Below are positions 1-9,335 of a stretch of DNA of 64,000 bases, in pieces; the stretch's first letter is position 1, and each line of letters opens with the position of its first letter. The DNA is from Lacibacter sp. H407 (lineage in GTDB: Bacteria > Bacteroidota > Bacteroidia > Chitinophagales > Chitinophagaceae), in contig NZ_JBBKTU010000001.1 of assembly GCF_037892605.1 (NCBI RefSeq), positions 1,302,001 to 1,366,000 on the forward strand, in the 5' to 3' direction. A model generated the notes under the pieces. That model did not search any database. It saw only the letters and a list, made by a program, of their open reading frames with translations, and was not told where the DNA came from. The position numbers and the translations under genes were made by a program.

Positions 1-455
1 GGGTGCGTAACGGGAATTCGATTCTTCGTGCTATTCATTATCCTCCCATTACCAATGAGCCGAAAAGTGCGATACGTGCCGAACAACATGAAGATATTAA
101 TTTGATCACACTGTTAGTTGGTGCTTCCGCTGATGGTTTGCAAATTCTTACAAAACAAAATGAATGGGTAGGCGTTACTTCATTGCCGGAACAAATAGTA
201 GTGAACGTAGGTGATATGTTGCAACGGCTTACCAATAACAAATTACGCTCAACCACACACCGTGTTGTAAATCCTCCACGTGAGTTATGGCACACGTCCC
301 GCTTTTCAATTCCATTCTTTTTGCACCCGAAAGGAAATATGTCCTTAGCATGTTTGGATAGTTGTATTGATGAAACAAATCAAAAACATTATCCGGATGC
401 AACAGCAGGTGAATATTTGGATGAACGCTTGCGTGAAATTGGTTTAAAAAAATAG
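1..455 (+). CDS. 2OG-Fe(II) oxygenase (isopenicillin N synthase-like), C-terminal part
   Basis: This is the C-terminal ~150 residues of an iron- and 2-oxoglutarate-dependent oxygenase; the frame is open at the left edge, so the start lies outside the window. The visible part has the family's metal-binding H-x-D (EQHEDINLITLL), the distal His (STTHRVV) and the R-x-S motif (RFSIPFF) that binds 2-oxoglutarate. These sit in the normal order and spacing of the IPNS-like fold. The substrate cannot be told from this part. The gene ends 66 nt before the first ATG-free stretch of the chromate transporter gene, which is read in the same frame. Confidence 0.85.
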   Translation, partial: VRNGNSILRAIHYPPITNEPKSAIRAEQHEDINLITLLVGASADGLQILTKQNEWVGVTSLPEQIVVNVGDMLQRLTNNKLRSTTHRVVNPPRELWHTSRFSIPFFLHPKGNMSLACLDSCIDETNQKHYPDATAGEYLDERLREIGLKK

Positions 456-482
456 ACAGCGAAACAACTTAAAACGCATCAC

Positions 483-1700
483 CTGAAATTTATCCGGCAC
501 ATTCCTTTTTTAAAAGCTGTATTGCTTTACACGCTCACTGCATTCGGTGGGCCGCAAGGGCATATTGGAATGCTGATGAAAATATTTGTAAAGCGACGCA
601 GAGATTTAACGGAGCAGGAGTTGACCGATCTCATCTCGTTCTGTCAGTTGCTTCCTGGTGCAAGTTCTACACAAACCATTACACTTATCGGTTATAAACG
701 GGGAGGCTTACCACTTGCATTGGTTACACTCATTGTGTGGGTGTTACCTGCTTGTTTAATAATGGGTGGGCTTTCGTTCTTTGTACATTTTCTTGACAAA
801 AAAGCACTGCACACGGATATTTTCAAATTCTTACAACCGATGGCCGTTGGCTTTCTGATCTATGCTGCATGGAGTACTTACAAAACAGCTGTGAATAATC
901 AGATCACCCGTGTCATCATGGTAGTGGCGGCTGTAGCCGTTTATTTATTTTTTAAAACGCCTTGGGTGTTTCCCATCATTCTTATTGCTGCAGGTGTTGT
1001 TACAAATTTTAATAAGAAACGTATTCCGCAAAAAGAAATACCTCGCCGAAAAGTAAAATGGACCAATATCTGGATGTTTGCTTTTGTATTTATTGTTGCC
1101 GGTTTTTTGAGTGAAACTGCAAGAAAGCAACAATGGGAAAACCGGCGTGCTTTTAATTTATTTGAAAATTTTTATCGTTTTGGAAGTTTGGTTTTTGGAG
1201 GTGGACAGGTATTAGTGCCAATGATGTATGAGCAGTTTGTAATTCGGGAGAAAACGCAATACATGACGGGAGAAGAATTATTAACTGGTGCGGGTTTTGT
1301 GCAAGGAGTGCCGGGTCCTGTTTTTTCAATGGCATCTTATGCGGGTGGCATGGCCATGCGTGATTTGGGGAAAGAGCAACAGGTGCTTGGAATTATCATC
1401 GGAGCCGTCGCAATTTTTTTACCGAGTCTGTTATTGGTGTTATTCTTTTTTCCGATCTGGAATAATCTAAAAAAGTATGCAGTTGTATACCGATCGTTGG
1501 AGGGGATCAATGCTGCAACGGTAGGTCTAATGGCAGCTTCTGCCTTTTATGTAGCAAGAGATATTTCCATTCTTGATATGAAGGCGATCAGTTATCTTAA
1601 TCTGATGGTTATTTTTTCAACAACAGTTTTGTTGACAACTACAAAAATTCCGCCACCGGTAATTGCATTTGTTTGTCTGCTACTCGGCTGGATTTTTTAG
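483..1700 (+). CDS. chrA: Chromate transporter, ChrA family
   Basis: Predicted inner-membrane chromate efflux protein with two CHR domains, each opened by the family's hydrophobic and Gly-Pro-rich signature: [13 protein letters not shown] with LLPGASSTQ in the N-terminal half, and [15 protein letters not shown] with [16 protein letters not shown] in the second half. About ten membrane segments are expected. The start is uncertain. The frame is open back to the stop of the preceding gene, and residues homologous to the family N-terminus ([21 protein letters not shown]) lie upstream of any ATG, so the protein must start at a non-ATG codon. I place it at CTG 483; TTG 522 is the alternative and would cut into the first helix. 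Its 3' end overlaps the convergent nadD gene by 21 nt. Confidence 0.85.
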   Translation: MKFIRHIPFLKAVLLYTLTAFGGPQGHIGMLMKIFVKRRRDLTEQELTDLISFCQLLPGASSTQTITLIGYKRGGLPLALVTLIVWVLPACLIMGGLSFFVHFLDKKALHTDIFKFLQPMAVGFLIYAAWSTYKTAVNNQITRVIMVVAAVAVYLFFKTPWVFPIILIAAGVVTNFNKKRIPQKEIPRRKVKWTNIWMFAFVFIVAGFLSETARKQQWENRRAFNLFENFYRFGSLVFGGGQVLVPMMYEQFVIREKTQYMTGEELLTGAGFVQGVPGPVFSMASYAGGMAMRDLGKEQQVLGIIIGAVAIFLPSLLLVLFFFPIWNNLKKYAVVYRSLEGINAATVGLMAASAFYVARDISILDMKAISYLNLMVIFSTTVLLTTTKIPPPVIAFVCLLLGWIF

Positions 1701-2267
1701 TTTGTAATATCCAGCACTTTCAATTTCATCACACACAATATCGGGAACAAGATAACGGATCGATTTGCCTTGTTGAATTAACTCACGGATATGTGTAGCC
1801 GAAATTTCTAACAGAGGCGCCTGCAACACTGTTAGTTGTTTTACATTCGGTTGAACGGCGGGGAAGCCGGGTCTTGTATAAACATGAATCGGATAATTAT
1901 TCATGATCGTTTCTGCATTCTTCCATTTATCAAGATTTTGCAAACTGTCACTTCCCATTATGATCGTGAACCGGTGTTGAGGATATTTTTCCTCCAGGTA
2001 GGCAAGGGTGGTAGTTGTGTAAGATGGCTTGGGTAAACGGAATTCAATATCAACAGCTTTCATCGCTGCTGTTTTTTGAATAGCAAGATTTACCAGATGA
2101 AGCCGGTCATATTCGTTCAAGAGATGTTTTTGCTGTTTAAACGGATTTTGTGGAGATATGATAAACCAAACCTGGGCAAGATCGGTCTCGTTCAGGATAT
2201 GCTGTGCAATGATCAGGTGCCCGTTGTGAATTGGATTAAAGGAGCCAAAATAAAGTCCTATTTTCAT
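1680..2267 (-). CDS. nadD: Nicotinate-nucleotide adenylyltransferase
   Basis: Transfers AMP from ATP to nicotinate mononucleotide to give deamido-NAD in NAD synthesis; cytoplasmic. The 195-residue length is normal. The N-terminal nucleotidyltransferase motif [11 protein letters not shown] (the GxFxPxHxGH signature) starts at residue 8, and the C-terminal [21 protein letters not shown] carries the ISxTxIR motif that closes the active site. It lies 18 nt downstream of feoA on the same strand and probably shares its promoter. Its 3' end overlaps that of the convergent chromate transporter. Confidence 0.95.
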   Translation of the reverse strand: MKIGLYFGSFNPIHNGHLIIAQHILNETDLAQVWFIISPQNPFKQQKHLLNEYDRLHLVNLAIQKTAAMKAVDIEFRLPKPSYTTTTLAYLEEKYPQHRFTIIMGSDSLQNLDKWKNAETIMNNYPIHVYTRPGFPAVQPNVKQLTVLQAPLLEISATHIRELIQQGKSIRYLVPDIVCDEIESAGYYKLKNPAE

Positions 2268-2285
2268 TAATTAATTGAAATACAA

Positions 2286-2513
2286 TTAGTTAGGAGTGTT
2301 TACAAGTATGCTTCTTGCTTCTTCAATGCGTAGGCTTAATTGATAACCTGCCACTTTAATGCTGATCGGATCGCCCAGTGGTGCCAGCATTTCTACCAAT
2401 ACTTCTTCGCCCGGAACACAACCCATTTCCATCAGTTTTAAAAAGATCTCATCATTTTCAAATGAATGAATCACCCCTTTCTGTCCCGGTTCTAACTCAG
2501 ATAATCTTTTCAT
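2286..2513 (-). CDS. feoA: FeoA-domain protein
   Basis: A 75-residue SH3-like FeoA domain protein, of the kind that supports FeoB-driven ferrous iron uptake. It shows the usual pattern: MKRLSELEPGQKG at the start, LKLMEMGCVPGEEV in the middle (the LxxMGxxPG motif) and PLGDPISIKVAGYQLSLR at the end. No feoB is in the window, so its partner is elsewhere or the domain has another role. The start at 2513 is chosen because the family begins at this Met; the frame is open a further 26 codons upstream, across the promoter box at 2523-2530. Confidence 0.85.
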   Translation of the reverse strand: MKRLSELEPGQKGVIHSFENDEIFLKLMEMGCVPGEEVLVEMLAPLGDPISIKVAGYQLSLRIEEARSILVNTPN

Positions 2514-2522
2514 ATTCAATTG

Positions 2523-2530
2523 CAAAAGTA
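2523..2530 (-). promoter_or_regulatory. Bacteroidota -7 promoter element for feoA-nadD
   Basis: Read on the minus strand this is TACTTTTG, an exact match to the TAnnTTTG -7 consensus of the primary sigma factor in Bacteroidota. It lies 9 nt upstream of the feoA start codon. I do not see a clear -33 box. The call rests on the motif and its position. Confidence 0.5.
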
Positions 2531-2570
2531 TTGCATCCTGCTTTGAAAGTTTTCCGAATTTTGGAGAATA

Positions 2571-3011
2571 ATGGCAGCTACTTCCGTTCATTTTTTTTAC
2601 CAGGATATCAGGTTCAGTTTACCCAAGCGAACACTACTCAAGAGTTTTATCACAAAATTGTTTTCAACAGAAGGGCAGCGGCTAGAGAGTATCAATATCA
2701 TTTTCTGCACCGATGAGGCGTTGCTTGCCATTAACAAAGATTTTCTACAGCATGATTATTTCACCGACATTATCACGTTTCCTCTGTCGGGAAAGGGAGA
2801 GCCTGTAAACGCTGAATTGTATATCAGCATCGATCGGGTAAAAGATAATGCAAAACAAGCTGCTGTAAGTTTTCAAGAGGAGCTGCATCGGGTGATCTTT
2901 CATGGTTGTCTGCACCTTACTGGCTATAACGACAAGTCTTCACAACAAATTAAGAAGATGCGTGAACGTGAGGATCATTATTTGCGTTTATACGCCAAAC
3001 ATCGTCCATGA
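2571..3011 (+). CDS. ybeY: Endoribonuclease YbeY, rRNA maturation factor
   Basis: Single-strand-specific endoribonuclease needed for 16S rRNA 3'-end processing and ribosome quality control. The 146-residue length is normal. The metal-binding motif reads HGCLHLTGYND where the textbook family has HGxLHLxGYDH, so the third zinc ligand is Asp instead of His. As I recall, this is usual in Bacteroidota YbeY and does not mean loss of function. The start codon lies 58 nt from the divergent feoA start. Its stop overlaps the start of the CAP-domain gene (ATGA), so the two are probably translationally coupled. Confidence 0.93.
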   Translation: MAATSVHFFYQDIRFSLPKRTLLKSFITKLFSTEGQRLESINIIFCTDEALLAINKDFLQHDYFTDIITFPLSGKGEPVNAELYISIDRVKDNAKQAAVSFQEELHRVIFHGCLHLTGYNDKSSQQIKKMREREDHYLRLYAKHRP

Positions 3012-3670
3012 TCCGTCTCGCCTTTTCTCTCTTTCTTCTTATATCTACCGGTCTTGCCTATGGTCAAGGTGTGATTGTACTTCAGGATAAACCTTTTGTG
3101 TACAAGGATAACCGTGATACAGCTGTTTGGAATAGACTAACGGCAAACTCAGCGTTCCGGTCACTCTCAACCATGGAGCAGGAGTTTTTCTATTGGAGCA
3201 ATCTGATGCGAAAGAACCCGGCAGGGTTTAGCGAAACGGTTGTAAAAGAATTCCTGATTCAGTTTCCGGAGGCAAATTCAGCGGAGGCAAGATCGTTGAT
3301 CACCGATCTGAACCAAGTGAAAGCGGTGCTTCCTTTTTTGCTTCCTGATGAAGGATTGATCCGAATGGCCAAGACTCATGCAGCCGATCTCAAGAACAGG
3401 GGCGGGATCATTTCCCATCAATCAGCTTCAGGGAAAGGTTTTGTTGATCGAATCAAAGAGATAGGAGGGTACCGTTGCGGGGCTGAGAATGTGTTTGTAG
3501 GAACGCCTCAGGCATTGGACGCCTTGATCCTGCTTTTGATCGACAAAGGAATAAGAGATAAAGGACATCGAAAAAACCTACTTGATCAAAATTTTACAAT
3601 GATGGGAGCCTCCTTTGTCGAAACCGGCAAGAGCAAGGCTGTATTGGTTCAGGATTTCGGCTGTAAATAA
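3008..3670 (+). CDS. Secreted CAP-domain (SCP-like) protein
   Basis: A 220-residue exported protein with a signal peptide (hydrophobic residues 3-17, likely cut after AYG) followed by a CAP domain. Recognisable parts are EQEFFYWSNLMRKNP near the start, KTHAADLKNRGGIISH with the conserved His pair, CGAENVFVG, and DKGHRKNLLDQNFTMMG at the end. CAP domains in bacteria are poorly characterised secreted proteins, some with protease-like or ligand-binding roles; the role here is not known. It starts inside the ybeY stop codon. A perfect hairpin begins right after its stop codon. Confidence 0.85.
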   Translation: MIRLAFSLFLLISTGLAYGQGVIVLQDKPFVYKDNRDTAVWNRLTANSAFRSLSTMEQEFFYWSNLMRKNPAGFSETVVKEFLIQFPEANSAEARSLITDLNQVKAVLPFLLPDEGLIRMAKTHAADLKNRGGIISHQSASGKGFVDRIKEIGGYRCGAENVFVGTPQALDALILLLIDKGIRDKGHRKNLLDQNFTMMGASFVETGKSKAVLVQDFGCK

Positions 3671-3715
3671 GTTTCACGAAACACAGTTTCACCCTGAAAC
3701 TGTGTTTCGTGAAAC
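3671..3715. terminator. Perfect 21-bp-arm hairpin after the CAP-domain gene
   Basis: The left arm 3671-3691 and right arm 3695-3715 are exact reverse complements around a 3-nt loop (CCC). It begins directly after the stop codon of the CAP-domain gene and ends 2 nt before a TAACTTTG promoter box for the HNH gene. Transcription termination is the simplest role, but there is no T-run. The arms are built from GTTTCAC and GAAAC words that resemble ParB-site halves. Confidence 0.6.
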
Positions 3716-3717
3716 AG

Positions 3718-3725
3718 TAACTTTG
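3718..3725 (+). promoter_or_regulatory. -7 promoter element for the HNH gene
   Basis: TAACTTTG, an exact match to TAnnTTTG, lies 16 nt upstream of the HNH protein start and just past the large hairpin. This suggests the HNH gene is transcribed on its own. Confidence 0.5.
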
Positions 3726-3741
3726 CTCAAAATCAGAACAC

Positions 3742-4359
3742 ATGCCCAGAAAGAGATGGACTCCTCAAACAGAACTTACCCCCTCACTTTTAAAGTTCAG
3801 AGAAAAGAGAAAGTGGCAGATAGCACTTAGAAGGTATTTGCTGGAGCGTAATCCTTGTGTTTCCTATGCGCCTTACTTTGGACTGGATATTGAAAGCTTC
3901 CGCAAATGGATTGAAACACAGTTCTCTCCTGACCTTTCCTGGGACAGATTCGGAACCGACTGGCAGTTCGATCATATTATACCCGTTACTTATTTTGATT
4001 TTGCAAGCGATGAGGAGCTAATGCTTTGTTGGAACTTCACAAACATTCGGGTGGAACGGGCACAAAGCAAGAAAGAAAGCGGCAATCGGGTGGATGTGTT
4101 GATGGCAAAGGATTATTTCGGGAGGCTTTACAATGAAACAGGTTATGAGGTTTGCCGGGCTTTATTGGAAAAGATTACCCGGATTGAAGTGTCGGAGATG
4201 ATTTCAACCACTCAGCAAAAGGAGTTTATTAACCAGCACAAAGACTATTTACGCCATATTGAAGGCTTTAGCTCCTATGAATTTGAACTAGTGAATTCAG
4301 GCAGAGATATCGAAGAAGTAAAGAAAGAAGCAGAATTGATCAAAAAGCTAGGTCGCTAG
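3742..4359 (+). CDS. HNH-endonuclease-like protein
   Basis: A 205-residue cytoplasmic protein with an HNH-type core. WQFDHIIPVTYF (about residues 73-84) provides the D-H pair and the conserved Pro, and LCWNFTNIRVERAQSKKESGN provides the two Asn positions and the Lys-rich end of the beta-beta-alpha metal finger. The N-terminus is basic (MPRKRW). There is no methyltransferase or phage gene next to it, so it may be a solitary nuclease, a domesticated mobile-element remnant or a homing-type enzyme. It has its own promoter box and stands behind a large hairpin. Confidence 0.6.
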   Translation: MPRKRWTPQTELTPSLLKFREKRKWQIALRRYLLERNPCVSYAPYFGLDIESFRKWIETQFSPDLSWDRFGTDWQFDHIIPVTYFDFASDEELMLCWNFTNIRVERAQSKKESGNRVDVLMAKDYFGRLYNETGYEVCRALLEKITRIEVSEMISTTQQKEFINQHKDYLRHIEGFSSYEFELVNSGRDIEEVKKEAELIKKLGR

Positions 4360-4416
4360 ACCTTTGCTGCCAATTTCCTGATGGTTAAACGAAAACAAGT
4401 TGGAAAACAATTTGGC

Positions 4417-4424
4417 TAACTTTG
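4417..4424 (+). promoter_or_regulatory. -7 promoter element of mnmG, 6 nt from the start codon
   Basis: TAACTTTG lies only 6 nt upstream of the ATG at 4431. If transcription begins 4-7 nt after the box, as is usual, the mnmG transcript has almost no leader. The box also rules out the in-frame TTG at 4422 as the start. Confidence 0.55.
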
Positions 4425-4430
4425 CGGCTT

Positions 4431-6299
4431 ATGTTTCCAGAATACGATGTGATAGTAGTAGGCGCCGGACACGCCGGTTGTGAGGCTGCAGCTTCTGCGG
4501 CCAACATGGGTAGCAAAGTATTGCTCATTACCATGAATATGCAAACCATTGCCCAAATGAGCTGTAATCCGGCCATGGGTGGTATTGCAAAAGGACAGAT
4601 CGTACGGGAAATAGACGCCCTCGGAGGTTATAGCGGGATCGTAAGCGATAAAAGCATGATCCAGTTCAGGATGCTTAACAGGTCCAAAGGTCCGGCTATG
4701 TGGAGCCCTCGCACACAAAATGACCGGATGTTGTTTGCCACTACCTGGCGGGAAATGCTGGAGCAAACTCCCAATGTTGATTTTTACCAGGACATGGTGA
4801 AGGGATTACTTGTAAAAGATGGCTATTGCAATGGAGTCATCACTGGACTTGGTCATGAGATCAGGTCGAAAGCGGTAGTAGTAACCAGCGGTACTTTCCT
4901 GAATGGCGTTATCCATATTGGTGAAAAACAATTGGGCGGTGGACGTATCTCCGAAAAAGCATCCACCGGTATTACAGAGCAATTGGTAGAACTGGGTTTT
5001 GAAAGCGACCGTTTGAAAACTGGTACACCTCCACGTATTGACGGGCGCAGCCTCGATTATTCCAAAATGGAAGAGCAAAAGGGCGACGAAGAGATCACCG
5101 GCTTCTCTTATATGGATGTGCCCATCATCAAACCTGCTGAACAACGCAGCTGCTATATAACGTACACCAGTGCAGCTGTACACGATATTTTAAAAACCGG
5201 CTTCGATCGCAGCCCCATGTACCAGGGACGCATTCAGGGTACAGGTCCCCGTTACTGTCCAAGTATTGAAGATAAGATCAACCGATTTGCAGAACGGGAA
5301 CGTCATCAATTGTTTGTAGAGCCGGAAGGCTGGAATACGGTCGAAATCTATGTGAACGGCTTCTCGACCTCATTACCGGAACAAGTTCAATACGAAGCGC
5401 TTCGTAAAGTGGTGGGTTTTGAGAATGCCCGCATGTTCCGCCCGGGTTATGCCATTGAATATGATTTTTTTCCACCTACACAGTTAACCTATTCGCTCGA
5501 AACAAAACAGATCCAGAACCTCTTCTTTGCCGGACAGATCAACGGTACCACCGGTTATGAAGAAGCAGCCTGCCAGGGATTGATGGCGGGCATCAATGCA
5601 CATTTAAAAGCATCTGAACAGGCACCGTTCATTTTGAAACGTAGCGATGCATACATTGGTGTACTCATTGATGATCTCATCAGCAAAGGGACCGATGAAC
5701 CATACCGCATGTTTACAAGTCGTGCTGAATACCGCACCTTGTTGCGCCAGGATAATGCGGATCTGCGGTTGACAGAGCTCAGTTATAAAATGGGATTGGC
5801 TACACAGGAAAGGATGGACAAAACAAGAAACAAACTTGAAGCGGTAGAAAAGATCAAACAAACACTCAACGAAATTTCATTAGCGCCGGAAGAGATCAAT
5901 CCATTTCTTGAAGCGAACAATAGTGCTGCGTTAACACAGAAACAAAAGGCTGCACAAATTCTGTTGCGCCCCGGCATATCATTACAACAACTCATCCTTG
6001 CATCACCCACTTTGCAACAACTAACGGGAACGCCTACCGCAGAAATTGCGGAGCAGGCCGAGATACAGGTGAAATATGATGTATATATTGAAAAAGAAAA
6101 AGAACTGGTACAACGGATGAGTCAATTGGAAGATCTTGAAATTCCATCCAGCTTTGATTACAACAAACTCTCTTCACTAAGTACCGAAGCATTACAGAAG
6201 TTTAAAAAGATCAAACCACAAACATTAGGACAGGCATCACGCATCTCCGGTGTAAACCCAAGCGATGTACAGATACTGATGGTGTATATGGGACGATAG
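4431..6299 (+). CDS. mnmG: tRNA uridine-5-carboxymethylaminomethyl modification enzyme MnmG (GidA)
   Basis: FAD-dependent enzyme that, together with MnmE, adds the carboxymethylaminomethyl group to U34 of certain tRNAs. It has 622 residues, the normal length. The Rossmann FAD motif [14 protein letters not shown] is at the N-terminus, with [21 protein letters not shown] next, [18 protein letters not shown] in the C-terminal FAD part, and [18 protein letters not shown] followed by the helical tail that ends [19 protein letters not shown]. The start at 4431 is preferred because a -7 promoter box covers the upstream alternative. No mnmE is visible in the window. Confidence 0.97.
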   Translation: MFPEYDVIVVGAGHAGCEAAASAANMGSKVLLITMNMQTIAQMSCNPAMGGIAKGQIVREIDALGGYSGIVSDKSMIQFRMLNRSKGPAMWSPRTQNDRMLFATTWREMLEQTPNVDFYQDMVKGLLVKDGYCNGVITGLGHEIRSKAVVVTSGTFLNGVIHIGEKQLGGGRISEKASTGITEQLVELGFESDRLKTGTPPRIDGRSLDYSKMEEQKGDEEITGFSYMDVPIIKPAEQRSCYITYTSAAVHDILKTGFDRSPMYQGRIQGTGPRYCPSIEDKINRFAERERHQLFVEPEGWNTVEIYVNGFSTSLPEQVQYEALRKVVGFENARMFRPGYAIEYDFFPPTQLTYSLETKQIQNLFFAGQINGTTGYEEAACQGLMAGINAHLKASEQAPFILKRSDAYIGVLIDDLISKGTDEPYRMFTSRAEYRTLLRQDNADLRLTELSYKMGLATQERMDKTRNKLEAVEKIKQTLNEISLAPEEINPFLEANNSAALTQKQKAAQILLRPGISLQQLILASPTLQQLTGTPTAEIAEQAEIQVKYDVYIEKEKELVQRMSQLEDLEIPSSFDYNKLSSLSTEALQKFKKIKPQTLGQASRISGVNPSDVQILMVYMGR

Positions 6300-6526
6300 G
6301 AGATGATGCACATCATTTCTGTAAATTTCTGACAGCTTTTTAGAACTGTTAACTCCATTTATCTTTTTCGTTTTACTGCCTGTCATTAATTGCTACGATA
6401 TCATTCGTTTTTCAGCAACATTTGTTGAACCGAATCATCATGCAATATAGAACGAGGCCATAATCGTATTGCTTTGTCTTATACAATGGTTGCTGTTGAT
6501 TCAGGTGTAGCTCAACACTTGAACAA
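6300..6526. other. Intergenic region, no gene seen
   Basis: 227 nt between mnmG and the TonB-type receptor gene. I see no open reading frame with support, no tRNA and no clear hairpin. It presumably holds the receptor promoter, but I cannot point to a convincing box. Confidence 0.4.
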
Positions 6527-8980
6527 ATGAAAATTACGTTAAACCTTATCATCCTTTTTTTTGCTTGTATTGTTGCAACAGCACAAACATCCGTGCGTGG
6601 AAAAATTACATTGAAAGTTGCCAATCAAGATCAACAACCGGTTGAGAATGCAACAGCTGAATTATTACGCAGCAACGATTCTTCCTTAGTAAAAACGGCG
6701 TTATCAGATAAAGCCGGGCTGGTTGAATTTGAACAGATACCATTCGGTACTTACATCATCCGCACAAGTTTGGTGAATCACGAAAAACAATTCTCAACAG
6801 TTGTTACAGTTTCCGAAACGCAAACATCAGTAACCGTCGCTGATCAGGTGTTGCGTCCATCAGCCACACAATTAAAAACAATTGAAGTAACCGGAAGGAA
6901 GCCGTTTATTCAACGACTCGGCGATCGTATTGTGGTGAATGTAGAAAACAGTGTCGTAAATGCAGGTAGTTCTGCATTTGATGTGCTGGAACGTTCGCCC
7001 GGTGTTTTAATTGACGCAAATGATAACCTAAGCATGCGTGGACGCAGCGGCGTTATCATCATGATCGATGGAAAACCAACACCCATGAGTGGTGCAGACT
7101 TGGTAAATTATTTACGCAGCCTTCCATCCAATGCCATTGAACGGATTGATCTCATCACCAACCCATCATCCAAATATGATGCGGCGGGTAATGCGGGCAT
7201 CATTGATATCCGCATGAAAAAAGATCAACGCTTTGGAACCAATGGCAGTATTACAGCCGGTTACGGACAAGGTGTTTATCCAAAAGCAAACGGTGGAATT
7301 AATTTCAACCATCGCAACAAGATCATGAACTTGTTTGGTGGCTACAACTATGCCTACCGGATGAACCTCAACAATCTTTTACTCGATCGGAATTTTTATA
7401 CCGATGGTGTGTTTACCGGAAAAGATGAAAAAAACAACTACACCAAAATTCCACTCGACTTACACACGCTTCGCTTAGGTGCCGATTTCTTTCCATCTAA
7501 AAAAACAGTGATCGGTTTTGTTGTGAACAGCAATTTGAATTTTATCAATCCATTTAATAATAACAGCTCGGTTGTAATTGATGGAAACAAACAACCCATC
7601 TTCACCTTCCGTACACAAACAAGAAACAGAAGCAGTAACCGGAATGCAGTGGGGAATGTAAACATCAAACATACATTCGACAGTACAGGAAGAGAGCTGA
7701 CTGCAGATATTGATCTTGGTTATTTTGGCTCAGCTAATAATTCACGTGTAGCAACGCAATATTATAATCTCAATGGCGGACAGTTGCAACCCGATTATAT
7801 ATTAGATGGTTTGCAGGATGGTATTCTTCGTCTTGCAACAGCAAAAGCAGATTATGTACATCCGTTAAAAAACAAAGCAAGGTTCGAAGCAGGATTTAAA
7901 ACAAGCCTGGTGCATGCAGATAATGATGCACGCTTTTTTGACATGAGCAACGGAACACCGGTGGATGATGAAAACAAGACCAATCATTTTTATTATGATG
8001 AAAACATCAACGCTGCATATACCAACTTCAAAAAAGAATTCAAGAAGTTTGATCTGCAAATTGGTTTGCGTGCAGAAAACACTAATGTAAAAACAAAACA
8101 GGTAAGAGGGAATATCACCTGGGATTCATCGTACACACAATTATTCCCCAGCGCATTCTTCAATTACAAATTGCATGAAGATCATACATTGGGTGTGTCG
8201 GTAAGTCGCCGCATTGATCGTCCCAATTATTCGCAACTCAACCCCTTCCTGTTCTTGATTGATGTAACAACCTATTCAACCGGTAACCCATCACTGTTGC
8301 CACAGTTCACCTGGAGTTATGAGTTGAATTATACGATGAAGAATATCAACTTTACATTGGGTTACAGCCGTACAAAGAATAATCAGAATATCGTGATCAC
8401 CCGTTTCAAAGATGTGTTCCCGAATATTCCGAGCGATGATAACATTACTGTACAGATACCGGTGAACCTCACCTCATCTGATTACTATGGCTTGACCATT
8501 GCTGCACCTATCCGTGTGAACAAGTGGTGGAACATGATGAACAACGCCAATATTTTCTACAATCATTTCAACGGTAACCTTGCAGGTACCACGCTGGATA
8601 ATGGAAAAGCTGTAGTAAGTCTGAGCAGCAACCACACATTCACATTTGGAAAAGGATGGACCAGTGAGTTATTTGGAAACTATAACTCCGGAGGACAATA
8701 CGGGTTTATGGTGATGCGTCCGCAATGGGGTGTTGGTGCAGGTGTGCAAAAAAGTTTGTGGAAAGGAAAAGGACAAGTACGGTTCAACATCACCGATATT
8801 TTCTGGACCAACCTTCCACGTGCAACAATAACGTATAATAATTATGTAGAAATATGGAGAGCCTACCGTGAAACAAGAGTAGCCAACCTCAGCTTCACCT
8901 ACCGCTTTGGAAGTAATAAAGTAGCACAGGCAAGAAGAAGAACAACGGCATCAGAAGAAGAACGCCAACGTGCCCAGTAG
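6527..8980 (+). CDS. TonB-dependent receptor-like outer-membrane beta-barrel protein
   Basis: An 817-residue outer-membrane protein. In order: signal peptide (residues 1-19, ending TAQ); a CarboxypepD_reg-like domain at about 22-110; a plug domain at about 115-230 with SAFDVLERSPGVLID, SMRGRSGVIIMIDGKP and SNAIERIDLITNPSSKYDAAG; then a long beta-barrel ending in an aromatic-rich strand (ANLSFTYRFGS) with a short basic tail. It looks like the 'outer membrane beta-barrel family' class of Bacteroidota. No SusD partner lies nearby, so a glycan-uptake role is not supported; the ligand is unknown. Confidence 0.85.
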   Translation: MKITLNLIILFFACIVATAQTSVRGKITLKVANQDQQPVENATAELLRSNDSSLVKTALSDKAGLVEFEQIPFGTYIIRTSLVNHEKQFSTVVTVSETQTSVTVADQVLRPSATQLKTIEVTGRKPFIQRLGDRIVVNVENSVVNAGSSAFDVLERSPGVLIDANDNLSMRGRSGVIIMIDGKPTPMSGADLVNYLRSLPSNAIERIDLITNPSSKYDAAGNAGIIDIRMKKDQRFGTNGSITAGYGQGVYPKANGGINFNHRNKIMNLFGGYNYAYRMNLNNLLLDRNFYTDGVFTGKDEKNNYTKIPLDLHTLRLGADFFPSKKTVIGFVVNSNLNFINPFNNNSSVVIDGNKQPIFTFRTQTRNRSSNRNAVGNVNIKHTFDSTGRELTADIDLGYFGSANNSRVATQYYNLNGGQLQPDYILDGLQDGILRLATAKADYVHPLKNKARFEAGFKTSLVHADNDARFFDMSNGTPVDDENKTNHFYYDENINAAYTNFKKEFKKFDLQIGLRAENTNVKTKQVRGNITWDSSYTQLFPSAFFNYKLHEDHTLGVSVSRRIDRPNYSQLNPFLFLIDVTTYSTGNPSLLPQFTWSYELNYTMKNINFTLGYSRTKNNQNIVITRFKDVFPNIPSDDNITVQIPVNLTSSDYYGLTIAAPIRVNKWWNMMNNANIFYNHFNGNLAGTTLDNGKAVVSLSSNHTFTFGKGWTSELFGNYNSGGQYGFMVMRPQWGVGAGVQKSLWKGKGQVRFNITDIFWTNLPRATITYNNYVEIWRAYRETRVANLSFTYRFGSNKVAQARRRTTASEEERQRAQ

Positions 8981-9014
8981 CCACGAAGGCACAAAGGCAG
9001 AAAGCAGCACGAAG
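8979..9014 (+). repeat. CACAAAG-type intergenic repeat, copy 1
   Basis: Copy of the GCCACgAAGGCACAAAGGCAG family, starting in the stop codon of the TonB receptor gene. Other copies are at 9045-9071, 9137-9174, 10622-10662, 10742-10781, 29148-29174, 47353-47376 and 47429-47457. Confidence 0.6.
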
Positions 9015-9044
9015 AAGATTCGGTTAATCCTTCTCTTTGAGAAT

Positions 9045-9071
9045 TTCGTGACGTAGCGACTTTGTGGCGAA
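9045..9071 (-). repeat. CACAAAG-type intergenic repeat, copy 2 (inverted)
   Basis: Read on the minus strand it begins TTCGCCACAAAGTCGC, in inverted orientation to copy 1 at 8979-9014. The pair could form a large hairpin after the receptor gene. Confidence 0.5.
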
Positions 9072-9136
9072 AAACTTAGATACATTTTTTCTCATGTTGA
9101 TATCGGGCTGGTAGTCTTGCCGGCCCTCTTTTTTTG

Positions 9137-9174
9137 TTTGCCGCAAAGACACAAAGACGCAAAGTGTCACAAAG
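9137..9174 (+). repeat. CACAAAG-type intergenic repeat, copy 3
   Basis: TTTGCCGCAAAGACACAAAG followed by a further ACGCAAAG and a CACAAAG word. It is followed at about 9184-9265 by a degenerate series of TTGCCAATTGC / GCAATTGGC words, a second repeat type also found at 12850-12935. No gene is supported in 8981-9335. Confidence 0.6.
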
Positions 9175-9335
9175 GAAAAACAAAAGGCAATAAGCAATTG
9201 GCAAAGCATCAAACACTTCGATTGGCTGTATTTTTTTGCCTATTGCAAATTGTCAATTGCCTATTATTTTTGTCCGACCGGTATCGGATCAAAAGAGTAA
9301 TACACAAAGTGAAGTTGCTCAAAGCTCGCAGCTTC

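Noticed and set aside
2902-3011. YbeY inactive because the third metal ligand is Asp
   Set aside because: The change to Asp at this place is, as far as I recall, common in Bacteroidota YbeY, and all other conserved positions are present.
3671-3715. A functional ParB-binding site (parS)
   Set aside because: Both GTTTCACGAAAC words lack the central GT of the parS core, and no parA/parB is in the window. I keep the likeness only as a remark.
6527-8980. SusC of a polysaccharide-utilisation locus
   Set aside because: No SusD gene or glycoside hydrolases are adjacent, and the barrel is of the shorter beta-barrel class.
8979-9174. CRISPR array
   Set aside because: The CACAAAG-type repeats are irregular in spacing, diverged and in both orientations; there are no unique spacers of even length and no cas genes.
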